The translations under genes were made by a program, and so were the position numbers. A stretch of 64,000 nt of DNA from Dimorphilus gyrociliatus (taxonomy: Eukaryota > Annelida > Polychaeta > Dinophilidae): the NCBI GenBank assembly GCA_904063045.1, contig CAJFCJ010000009.1, positions 2,604,968-2,668,967 on the forward strand, written 5' to 3'. Below are positions 9,446 through 19,617 of this stretch, piece after piece. Each line of letters begins with the position of its first letter. The first letter of the stretch is position 1. The notes beneath the pieces are model-generated. The model made no database searches and was not told the origin of the DNA. It saw only the letters and a list, made by a program, of their open reading frames with translations.

Positions 9446-11960
9446 TTAAAACTTTTGCCATTGACCTAATATGGTATCTTTTATAGCATTTACATATTGA
9501 GATGGTACCCAATATAACCATAATCTTGATTGTTCAGTTGGTCCCAATTGAATTGCCATCATATGATATTCTTCACTTCCATTAATTGGTTCACTTGATA
9601 CATTATGAATACTTTGCATCTTTACTTTGTTTGTTCTATCCTGTAAACAACATAATTTCTTTCATATTAGATATTCAAACATTATACAAACAATACACGA
9701 TAAATGTTCTTTTTATTGGTGTTTTTTGTTTATTACTTACTTTTGTACTGATCCAAACTTCGTCTTGCTCCATTTTGAATGTTAGTCGTATTTTAGCACC
9801 TTTACTGTTATACATACCCGTTATCGGGACAGGGGGGAGACGTTCTCTTTTGCCTTTCACTCCAATCATAGCATCATCTGGCTTTCCATACTTTTCTAGA
9901 ATGTTACAATGAGGTTTCTGTTTACTAAGTGGTTCTTTAGCTGTAGCTCCTGTACTCTCTACTGTTCCAGACTTATTAGAAGCATTAAGTGGCGGCGCAA
10001 TTTTCAATAGGTCACTAACAGTTGAGCCTATAAGTAAGATTTTCGTCGTTTTTGTAATGCTTGCTTCCTGAAGAGTCATTTCGTCCTTAAGAATACCTTT
10101 CGATAATAAAAAAGAATGGAGAGTTATCTTTTTTTCTACAGCGATTCCAAAGTATAGTTTTTAGTTCAAACATACGTAATCGCTAGATGCAAATATATAA
10201 AATTGTACAGGACATAGTAAAGAAAGAAAACGTACTACTAGGCATAAATATGAAGTACGTAGATATAATCAATGATAATAGCTACCATAGCAATATATTT
10301 TTTCAATAGTACATATTTAATAGATATTATGAATAGGAAAACATCGTTATTTTGACATTTAAGAGAAAATAATGATGATACTGAGCTATTCTTATTCATA
10401 AACATTGTCAAGTGTAGAATAGTTAAAAAAAACTACACAGATTAAATCTTCGAAAATTTTTTTTCAGTTTTGCATAAATTAATATAGAGGGAAAATATGA
10501 AAAATGCAATATGAAACATTATTAATTAGAATAATGGTAAATATATTTATAAAAGTGCATTTTTATTATGAAAAGTTCATAAATCAAAAGAAAGGTTTCG
10601 AATAATACAAGATAAAAATGCTAACAATAAAAAACAGAGAGAGCATACTGCAATGTCTAAAATTCTAAACCACTTCTCGTTTAGTTGAAGGGAAATCTTG
10701 CCATATATTTTTGTTGATCGAAATAGATGGGCGTAAAAACTAAATTAACCGATGAAACTCAATGCGAAGCAGGTAGTGAAAGAGAAAGAGAGAGAGAGAG
10801 TGAAATGAGGGAATGAGAAGCGGGAAAGAAAATATACCCCTTACTGTATTCAATATAATTTGGAAGCTGTTTGAGATACTGAGCGTATTATTTATGCAGC
10901 ACATTATCCTTTAGTTCAAAACTAATTGCCTTATATTATAGAAGAGAGAGGTAAATATATAATCGGAAGTTCTCTGATAAGATATTATTTGGCAGCACTT
11001 CCTCTGTTTTCCGCTCTTTACTCAGTTTTCTTTGATTATAATCTCTCTTTCTTTACATATACACAGCAGTATCTATACATATGTATATCTATATATGTGT
11101 ATATAAAATTTATATACATAAGAACAGCTAATTATTATTTACATAGAGTAATTGGAAGTATGAAGTTCGCACTGGTACAAAGTTTTACGGTTCATTTAAT
11201 CTATTTCATTAGAAATAATGTAAAGATACAACAGAACATAAAGAAAAGACGAATAAATAAAGCTAAGCTTTTATGAGCTTTCTTATAATTCCTATATAAG
11301 ATAAGATAATAAAAGATGTTGTCGTCTTTATAAATATTTAGATTTATCATCGATATTTTGTTTATAAACAAACTAATAATTCTGTAAAAAACGATTATTA
11401 TGCTAGATTAATATTTAATGATATATTGTTTTTATATTAGCGCATTATGAACGTTATCAACATTGGATGTTTACTTAATAGGGTTCTAATTCTATATATA
11501 TAGCAAGAGAGTGAAGGAGAGAAGGGGGAGATAGGGAGAATAAGAGAGATATAGAGTGGTTAGCAGGTAATTTTCAGCATGTTGTCTTGAATAGAGTACA
11601 AGAGTTGACGTTATTTAAATAACTGCTCTATTAAGTTTACGTTTAGGAAAAGAATTAAACACGAAAACCAATGAATTTCTATCAAAGGAAAAACAAATAC
11701 GAGAACCAATACAAACCTTTATACGTCAATTTTTGCATTTCAGCCGGAATTGATGTTGATTCTGCTAAGTGTTTCTTTAAATCTAATATTCTTTTATCGA
11801 GATCGAAAGTAATCGGGTACTTTTGTTTATTGAACATAACTGTAAAAGAGACTGTCTTGTCTCTTACGAGATCAGTCGATTCTTCAACGTTAATAGACTT
11901 TTCTTCTTTTTCCGTTTTTGTAGAAGATTCAGTATTTTCTTTATTTTCGATAGAGTCCAT
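9446..11960 (-). CDS. Ubiquitin-like domain protein UBFD1, copy A
   Basis: Three exons (11960-11717, 10096-9741, 9640-9446) encode 264 residues. The N-terminus is acidic and low-complexity, then a ubiquitin-like fold occupies about residues 36-110 (VSFTVMFNKQKY, MQKLTYKG, KILLIGST). The conserved UBFD1 C-terminal domain follows (KGKRERLPPVP, GMYNSKGAKIRLTFK, EEYHMMAIQLGP, ending GQWQKF). UBFD1 is a little-studied ubiquitin-family protein linked in vertebrates to NF-kB signalling. Intron 1 is 1.6 kb and holds no further gene that I can see. A second, tandem copy lies 1.9 kb upstream. The two share 528 bp of identical DNA across exon 3, intron 2 and most of exon 2, while exon 1 differs clearly. 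Both copies are open and look functional. Confidence 0.9.
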
Positions 11961-13880
11961 AATTGATAATTCTTTCTTGTAGATAATTTCCTATTATTAA
12001 CAAATTAGTAAACTTTACTTAAGTTTCGTCATTTCATTTGCGAGTTAAATGATCCTGACAAAAATTAGACCAATTAACGTGCTTATAATAAACGACTATG
12101 ACTACGTTAAACTTATTATTAATAAAATGAAATATGTTATATATTACCATTAAATTACAAACAGTTTAACAAAGTATTTCACAAGACCTCCTTATTAACA
12201 GAAAATCCACAAAATATTTCGACATGTATTGCAAAATCCTGATGGCGGTAGACGGCGCTGTAAAAAAAATTACGTGAGACCAAACAATTTGTAGTTTCGC
12301 TCCTAAATATAAATAACACACCGTTAAAGATATAAAGTAACTATTTCTCCAATTTAGTACTAATAAATACAGAAGATTTACATATAATTTAGTACTATTT
12401 ATAGTATAAGAGAAAGATGAAAAGGAGTTATGAAATTATAAAATGATGCTATTTGCAGTTTATTTTTACTTTGTAATTGTTTATAAACAAATTATTCCTT
12501 TTCTTAAAGAAACTTAGATAAAAGCTAATTCAATAGACTCTTATTAAAACAACTAAAGGTTGTGTTATTTGTTCAATTGTAACATAATAATAAGAAATAA
12601 ATGAACGATAGCTTCAAGATATAAAAGCCTACATAAAATAATTAGTTAATAAATTATCGTATTTTAATATTAATTAATCTAGATTATGAATATTCATTAT
12701 CTCTATTTTAGTTTAGATTATAGGTACAATACGTTAATTTTTAAAACCTTCATTGGGGTATACATTAGTATATGCAAGTATTATCTTCGTATAGTCCATT
12801 CAAATAACTAACTAATTTTAATTAATTGTTATTTAAATTTAAGAAAAGGGGGCTATTACGAGAAGATCATCTTTTGTTGTTAGTAGGCTTAGATACTCTT
12901 TATACTACTTCTCATGCTAAGTAGATTTTAAATCTCATTTGATATAAACCGTTGAAAATTGTCTCTAATTTAGATAAGGGAAATTATATAGTCTTTTTTT
13001 CGCTTATTTAAAAAACGACAGCGCATAACTATTTATTTATAGCTTTGTCTATTTAATCCAGATCTTTAACAAATTAAATAGATGTATTTTTCTATTTTCG
13101 ACTATATATTCTATACATAAATTATAGACAGATAATAATCCTAGCTTTTCTGCTTTTTCCGTAATTGAAAATTCATAATATTTATCGTATATAATAGATT
13201 TATTATATTGTTACAATACCATTCAATTGTAAACTTGATAAGCACATAAGCAAGTCACTTTCTGATCGTTTTTCAAAAGTGGGTAGAATGTTGCAAGTCC
13301 ACAGCCATACGTGACCTTCACACTATTGCCCTGCCATCTATAGTATAGCGTATATGATTATAAGATAAAAGACTTCTTAAAATAAGGTTAAAGAGTTGAA
13401 AATATATTTCCTAGAAATACTCAAATAAAACTATACTAAGAAAGTATTTTTATTTGTGAAAAAATATGAATAATGTAAATTTAACTTCATATGCATTTCT
13501 CAAGTTCCACTATGAATAGAGTAATATTCAATAGTCGCTAAGTTTCTCTTAAGATTTAAAAACTAAAACGAAAAAATCTCTCAATAGAATCCTTAGTGTA
13601 ATCCCAAAGGTAAACAAATCAACTGAACTCTCTAACTTTCAACTAGTTCTATTGAGATTTGAACAATAGTGTAATCTAGATACTTACAAGTTTCTTCGTC
13701 AAGAGAATAAAGCTGAGATAATTAAATCCTAAAATTTCATCTATTCTCTTTTCTTGTTAAAAATGATAACGTCCAAGTTTTTAGTTTGTATAAATATATT
13801 TTAAAAAATATACGTAACACTATTATTACCAGAAAAGAAACAAGAAAACACAGAAAAGTAGGTTTGTTTATTTTTTTTTA
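11961..13880. other. Spacer between the two ubfd1 copies
   Basis: The stretch is AT-rich with no exon-like frame. It contains a GATGGCGG (YY1-like) motif at 12241, about 280 bp upstream of copy A's start codon, and the shared element near 13300. Confidence 0.45.
13285..13355. repeat. Element shared with 9030-9093, copy 2
   Basis: It contains CAGCCAT, TGACCTTCACA, GCCATCTA and AGCGTAT in the same order and nearly the same spacing as the copy at 9030-9093. It lies about 525 bp past the stop of ubfd1 copy B. Confidence 0.5.
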
Positions 13881-14406
13881 TTAAAACTTTTGCCATTGAC
13901 CTAATATGGTATCTTTTATAGCATTTACATATTGAGATGGTACCCAATATAACCATAATCTTGATTGTTCAGTTGGTCCCAATTGAATTGCCATCATATG
14001 ATATTCTTCACTTCCATTAATTGGTTCACTTGATACATTATGAATACTTTGCATCTTTACTTTGTTTGTTCTATCCTGTAAACAACATAATTTCTTTCAT
14101 ATTAGATATTCAAACATTATACAAACAATACACGATAAATGTTCTTTTTATTGGTGTTTTTTGTTTATTACTTACTTTTGTACTGATCCAAACTTCGTCT
14201 TGCTCCATTTTGAATGTTAGTCGTATTTTAGCACCTTTACTGTTATACATACCCGTTATCGGGACAGGGGGGAGACGTTCTCTTTTGCCTTTCACTCCAA
14301 TCATAGCATCATCTGGCTTTCCATACTTTTCTAGAATGTTACAATGAGGTTTCTGTTTACTAAGTGGTTCTTTAGCTGTAGCTCCTGTACTCTCTACTGT
14401 TCCAGA
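13879..14406 (-). repeat. 528-bp block identical to 9444-9971
   Basis: By line-by-line comparison, this block matches 9444-9971 without a mismatch. It runs from just past the stop codon, through exon 3 and the whole 100-bp intron 2, to about two thirds into exon 2. Similarity then drops abruptly. This is the footprint of a recent gene conversion between the ubfd1 copies. Confidence 0.9.
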
Positions 14407-15098
14407 TTTAGTAGAAGATCCATCTGGGGGCCCAATTTTCAACAGATCATTAACAGTTGAGCCTATAAGTAAGATTTTCGTCGTTTTTGTAATTTTAGCC
14501 TCGCGAAGAGTTGATTCATCCTTGAGGATACCTTTAGAAGAGAAAGAATAAGTGTATGAACTTGCATAAATAGTGCATAAAAGTAAATAATATGGCCCTA
14601 TTATATTTTTGTTTTAGCTGTTACCGATCAAAGTGCGCATTTTCGAATAATTAATATTTTGTTACTTTTTCAGTGTTGTAGTATCTAATAAACACTGTTC
14701 AAAATAAAGTTCTTATTGCGTAACTGTTTCTAGAGTAAGTTTAAAAGAAAAAAGTATTTGTTGATTAAGGCCGTCACATTTATGACCGATAAGAATGGTA
14801 TTTTGCACTTTAGTACTATGCTATAGTATATATGTTTTAATGATAAATTTAACTAACCTTTATACGTTAATTTTTGCATTCCCTCAGGGATTTTTGTCAG
14901 ATTTTCCAAATGTTTTTTTAAATCTGATATTCGGTTCTCTAAGGCGAATGTAATAGAATACTTTTGTTTGTTGAACATAACAGTAAAGGAGACAGTTTCC
15001 TCTGATGGTATCTCTGAAGTATCTTCCACCGATGCTGTCTTTTCATTTTCTGTTTTTGGACTAGACTCCGTATTTTCTTTATTTTCAGTATTATCCAT
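13881..15098 (-). CDS. Ubiquitin-like domain protein UBFD1, copy B
   Basis: Three exons (15098-14858, 14531-14176, 14075-13881) encode 263 residues. The domain plan is that of copy A: acidic N-terminus, ubiquitin-like domain (VSFTVMFNKQKYSITF, MQKLTYKG) and UBFD1 C-terminal domain ending GQWQKF. Exon 1 differs from copy A at about a third of positions, and the linker after the ubiquitin-like domain also differs, while the C-terminal half is identical. Intron 1 is 326 bp against 1.6 kb in copy A. Because exon 1 diverges while the 3' exons are identical, the duplication is old and recently homogenised at its 3' end. Which copy is ancestral cannot be told from this window. Confidence 0.9.
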
Positions 15099-16700
15099 TT
15101 CTAACAGTCCTAGAACTTTGATATCATACTGAAAAGAAAAAGAAAACAGTCAAGTTGAACATGACTAAATCATATGTTTCCGATTAAAAGGTTCTTGGCG
15201 AAAAAAAGAACAATGACTAGGCTCTTATAGACATTTATTAGCCGCATGAAATGGTATGAATGAAATAACAAAAAATATTAACTATAGTCGATTCTTTTGC
15301 TGCTCCTGAAAATAACTGTTGTGTTTCAATCCAGAAAGACGATAACAGATGCTGAGAACAGTATAAAAACTGTATATATATATTTATATATAGAAATAAG
15401 ATTTCCTCCCCAGGTGGCGTATTCAAGAATCAATTTCCGGTTCCTCTTACACTCTACTTTCCGCCAGAGTGTTAAAATTTGTTTCCCTCTACGTTTGAAA
15501 TATATAGAAGTGAGAGGAGAATAACAACAGAGAAAGCTCTTGTATTTTTAATAACAGATATAGTTTCAATTATATCCGGTTTGAAAGAAATTTTAAATAT
15601 TCTTAAAAAGATTACATTTTTTTTTTTGCAACTTTAAAGTTACGCTTTAAAAATTTTGGACAAAAAAATTGAAATTATCAATCAACTTTAACTTCTCTTC
15701 TTTTCCCGCCGTCTTTCTTTTTTTTATTTCTCTCTCTATCTCTTCCTACCTTTGTCCGATCATACTTATTTATAGTTTGAGCGAATGACGTATCAAAAAG
15801 AAAAATAATAGAAATGTGTCACTATAATGATCTGTATATTGAGAATATGTAGAAATGGCACTATTGAATAAACTTTCCTTGGTATGTCTTACGATTAAAA
15901 GCAATAAGAGATTAATTTTTACGGCTAACAACACGTTCTATTAGTATATTAAATATTGAATATCAATCCAGTAAAGATCAACAGTCTTAGCTAAATATAA
16001 CAAATATAAGGGAAAAGCTAACCTTTAATGTAAATTTTTTTTATAAAATATATGTAAAAAAAAGCAGTATATCTTCTTTGAAATTGAAGGTAGGATCGTT
16101 ATTTTTTCTATGTACTTAATACTCATATTAAATTTCTGTTTTTCTTTCTCTCTCTCTCTCTCTCTCTCTAACTCTGTATATACTTTTATAATACGTAAAA
16201 TATAGACAAGTACTAATAAACTTCATATATTTGTCAAAAAATGAGTGCAATCTAATCATTCTTCCTTAAAAGAAAAATTAATAAAAACATACTTTAAATT
16301 TACAGATGTTTAAACTGAATGTTTTTTTTTTTTTAAAAAAAAGTCAATACACTTTTAGGAAAGTGGATTGTTTTATGATAAAATTTATTATTTTATTGAT
16401 TTTTATCTAGTAAATTTAAATTAATATTCCTAATCTTTTACTTAAAAAGAGATTTGTTATTTTTTTCATTCATTCATTCATAAAATTAACTGATTTATTA
16501 TAGTATAAATTTTGGAGTTTAATCCTTTGAAAAAAAGCTTTATTAGGGTTTAACAATGATTATGATTTATATGGAAAAAAATAGAGATGAAACTATAAAT
16601 CTTGTGTAATAAGATTAAAATGTATAGTATTTATTGAATTGAGAGTGCGTATACATGTTCATTTAATGCAATTATACTGTAACAATTGAATGTTTCTCCA
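15099..16700. other. Intergenic, no gene seen
   Basis: The stretch is AT-rich, with a CT microsatellite at 16147-16169 and several poly-A/T tracts. Small frames at 15238-15524 have no splice context or recognisable content. Confidence 0.45.
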
Positions 16701-17194
16701 ATGGATTGTCGTGGTGAGTTTTTATAATTGTTCGGTTTTTTAAAGATATTTTACAAACAATTTTTTCTTCCGTTTTCAATTTCTGTCTCTGTCTCTCTAT
16801 CCTCTGTTTCCATTTATCATTTTTACAGTTGTTTTAATTCTTCTATTAGTTGTTTTAACGGTTGATTTGGTAAGAACAATTTTGTATATAATTTAAATGA
16901 TTAAAATGGTATTAATATACAATTTTTTCAACATTTCAAGATGTCATCATCAAATGAACATGAGCATAATATTTATAAAGATCGACTAAAGATTTACTGG
17001 AAATTTAAGAAATTATTATGCAAACTAGGAACTTATCATCAAAAAGTTGATGATACAAGATCAATGATGAAATTTAAACGTGAACAATTGGGAAAACTTG
17101 TAAGTAGTATTTTGTTTATTAATTTTTAATGAATATATAATAAACATTTTTAATTTTTTAGTGCCGAAAACGGAGAGGATGTCCTGGGTGTTGA
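16701..17194 (+). CDS. Candidate small secreted protein (81 aa), Cys-containing C-terminus
   Basis: Four exons (16701-16713, 16829-16869, 16941-17099, 17162-17194) join in frame with GT-AG borders. Exons 1-2 give an 18-residue start (MDCR followed by VVLILLLVVLTV) typical of a signal peptide. Exon 3 encodes a basic, probably helical stretch with one Cys. Exon 4 adds only eleven codons: CRKRRGCPGC and the stop. The RKRR is a furin-type site, so a short C-terminal GCPGC peptide could be released, or the four cysteines could form disulfides. It is probably a secreted peptide or prohormone. I do not recognise a family; GKLC recalls CART, but the rest does not match. The first two exons rest on splice consensus and hydrophobicity alone. 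Confidence 0.55.
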
Positions 17195-17674
17195 AATACA
17201 AATACGTCATACAATGATTACTTAAGCACTTCAACTCATGACACAACATTTTAGAGTAATTTGCATAATCTATTTCAATTTTAGTTATAACTGTATAGAG
17301 TAATAGTACTTTAGTTCCGCTATATTATATTGATATAAGCCTAGATTGACATTTTTCCCTTAAATTTTTCATATAAAGCAATTCTAACGAAAAAAACTGT
17401 AACAATTAAATAATTAAGCTCATTGATTATCAATATTGTAAGAAATGTTGCATTATATCGAATTGTAAAAGTTTGCACTTTATTAATAAATTTATTCATT
17501 TAAAATATGAAACGAGAAATTTGTCCTTCAATTTTGTACCTGAAAATGAGAAAGAAATGTAGTTGAATCAATTCATAAAGGACAATGTTTTCTTCATTAA
17601 TCAATCAAAAGATATTATATTTGAATTTTCTTTATTCATTATATGTATACTTATCGTTCTCTTGTATGTTTTAT

Positions 17675-19042
17675 TTAACATTTACGAAATCGTCTTTTAT
17701 ATAAATAAGCAAATAAACAAACAACTAGTACAAGAATAAAATATGTCATGTTTACAGGAGTTTTGTCAACAACTATATTTTTCCTTTTTAAATCTGCAGA
17801 TACGTAAACTTTTCTATTTACTTTTCCTTTACTGATAGTAAAACTGTCGATCTTCGATAAATCTTTTAAAGATATTTGTTCATAACTCAATTCATCTTCT
17901 GATATTTCGAGGACTCCATAGGAATCAGTGTCAGGTCCAGACATAGAAAAGGCGGACCAACTTGATTTTTCGGTTATTACATCACTGATGACATCATTAC
18001 CTGTTGATCCTGTAATGACGTGAACGGGCGCTTTAGGATTTTGGTAATTCAATTGTGTAGGTTTGCCTTTAATTATGGGCCAGGATCTTTCGTATGCATG
18101 AATATGACCTGAAATAACTAGATCAACGTGATATTTGATGAACACATCCTCCAGAGTATTTCTTAAATCAGAATTTTCTTCCTTGCAGTCGTCATTCCAA
18201 TCATGTTGAGAACAATAGAGAGGTTGATGGGTCAATACTATCTTCCATTTAAATGATTTTCTTGAAAGTATCTGTTCCAACCAATCAATACGATCAATAA
18301 CAGGGTTCATGAATTGTTCAGAATTTAGACCTATAATCATTATTCCATCTTCGATATCTTTATACCAGCTTAGTTCATCCAAAGACATTGGAAAGCTTAA
18401 GCCTGGATTGGCGAATTTATATGAATAATGAGTGTACTTTCCATCAACTCCTCTTTCATGATCGCCTGGTATAGTTAAATAAGGAACTTTTGAAGCTAAA
18501 TCTTCAATTAATTTTAAAAAGTCATTTCCATTTTTGCCGTTATTCGAATCAAGATTGTAAGAAATATCTCCTAAATGAAATACTGCGTCATAGTTTGTTC
18601 CAACCTTGACTATTTTTTCTATATACTTCGATCTACTACTTAAATCTCCGAATATCATAAAAGATGGTACATTTTCAAGGCTATCCGCTTTAAAAGTAGA
18701 TTTAAAGCTTACTTTGGCAGTTTTAGTTTTACAAGCAATATTATAAGAAATTTTAGCTACTGCTTTCTTGCCTCTAACTTTAATTTTTGCCCTATACCAG
18801 TACTCCTTGTTCTTTCCATCTTTAGAAGTCAAAATTTTATTCTTTGCCAAAACGATGTTTTGTTGTCTTTCATATTCTCCATTAAAAAATAATTGACAAG
18901 GAACTTTTTCATTCATTTTCCAAGTTATAATAAAACTCGATTTTAAAGCTCCCCACGAAACATGAACCAAAGATGGAAAAACATCTTTATCCGCTTTTGA
19001 AGCATATAATATCTGAAGTAAGAGGATAATAAATAAATACAT
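17675..19042 (-). CDS. Purple acid phosphatase, ACP7-like, membrane-anchored
   Basis: A single exon encodes 455 residues. A signal peptide (MYLFIILLLQILYAS) is followed by a fibronectin-like N-terminal domain and a metallophosphoesterase domain. Metal-binding motifs appear in order: D133 (FGDLSS), D159 and Y162 (GDISY), G193-D-H-E (GDHE), H272 (LTHQP) and H313/H315 (GHIHAYER). The family hydrolyses phosphate esters at acidic pH using a binuclear Fe/Zn or Fe/Fe centre. The fourth block normally reads GNHE; here Asn is replaced by Asp. A C-terminal hydrophobic helix (about residues 431-447) and basic tail suggest a type I membrane protein facing the lumen or outside, where soluble family members lack this. 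The ATG is followed directly by the signal peptide. Confidence 0.9.
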   Translation of the reverse strand: MYLFIILLLQILYASKADKDVFPSLVHVSWGALKSSFIITWKMNEKVPCQLFFNGEYERQQNIVLAKNKILTSKDGKNKEYWYRAKIKVRGKKAVAKISYNIACKTKTAKVSFKSTFKADSLENVPSFMIFGDLSSRSKYIEKIVKVGTNYDAVFHLGDISYNLDSNNGKNGNDFLKLIEDLASKVPYLTIPGDHERGVDGKYTHYSYKFANPGLSFPMSLDELSWYKDIEDGIMIIGLNSEQFMNPVIDRIDWLEQILSRKSFKWKIVLTHQPLYCSQHDWNDDCKEENSDLRNTLEDVFIKYHVDLVISGHIHAYERSWPIIKGKPTQLNYQNPKAPVHVITGSTGNDVISDVITEKSSWSAFSMSGPDTDSYGVLEISEDELSYEQISLKDLSKIDSFTISKGKVNRKVYVSADLKRKNIVVDKTPVNMTYFILVLVVCLFAYLYKRRFRKC

Positions 19043-19617
19043 ATTAGCAATACTTTAACTTTCTTTTCAATAGAAAATATCTATTCAGTCCAACAAGTAT
19101 GAAGTTGATATGCTTTATTGTTCAAGATGTAAACTGTTCACATATAGTACGCGCTCAATGTACTTTGCTTGAATAATTAAAAGAAATCACTTAACAAACT
19201 TCACGCTGAACGATCAATGTTTTTTTAAAATAAAAAGGAAAATACTAAGAGTATCCTATTGCGAAATTGCCTTCTTTTTGAATAATAGATTATTTTTTAT
19301 TAAAAAAAAAAATAAGGTTATTTTTAAAGAAGAAAAAAACTAGATGGCATTGCTATGATATTGTATAAATTTATATGTATATATATATACTGCAAATATA
19401 TATATATATATATGTATATTGTAAAAATTGATCAATAAAGATGTATTAATTATAGTCAAAATTAAATAAAAAACGTTTTAAGATCGTCGGCAATAGTTGC
19501 AAAATTTTTCCTATAGAAAGAAAAATACTTAAGCTAGAATATAATTAATATATCTAATATAAGAAAATGGAATAGTTATATATATATATATAAAAAAAAA
19601 GCACTCGTTTGAATAAA
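19043..19617. other. Intergenic, TA-rich
   Basis: The stretch holds TA-dinucleotide runs at about 19371-19417 and 19577-19591 and a TAGATGGC motif at 19341-19348, about 300 bp upstream of the phosphatase start. No exon was found. Confidence 0.5.

Noticed and set aside
9586-9912. Identical 108-codon + strand frames at 9586-9912 and 14021-14347
   Set aside because: They are antisense shadows of the ubfd1 exons and their intron; identity reflects the duplicated DNA.
16701-17194. Assignment of the small secreted protein to CART
   Set aside because: Only GKLC is shared; the six-cysteine pattern and C-terminus of CART are absent.
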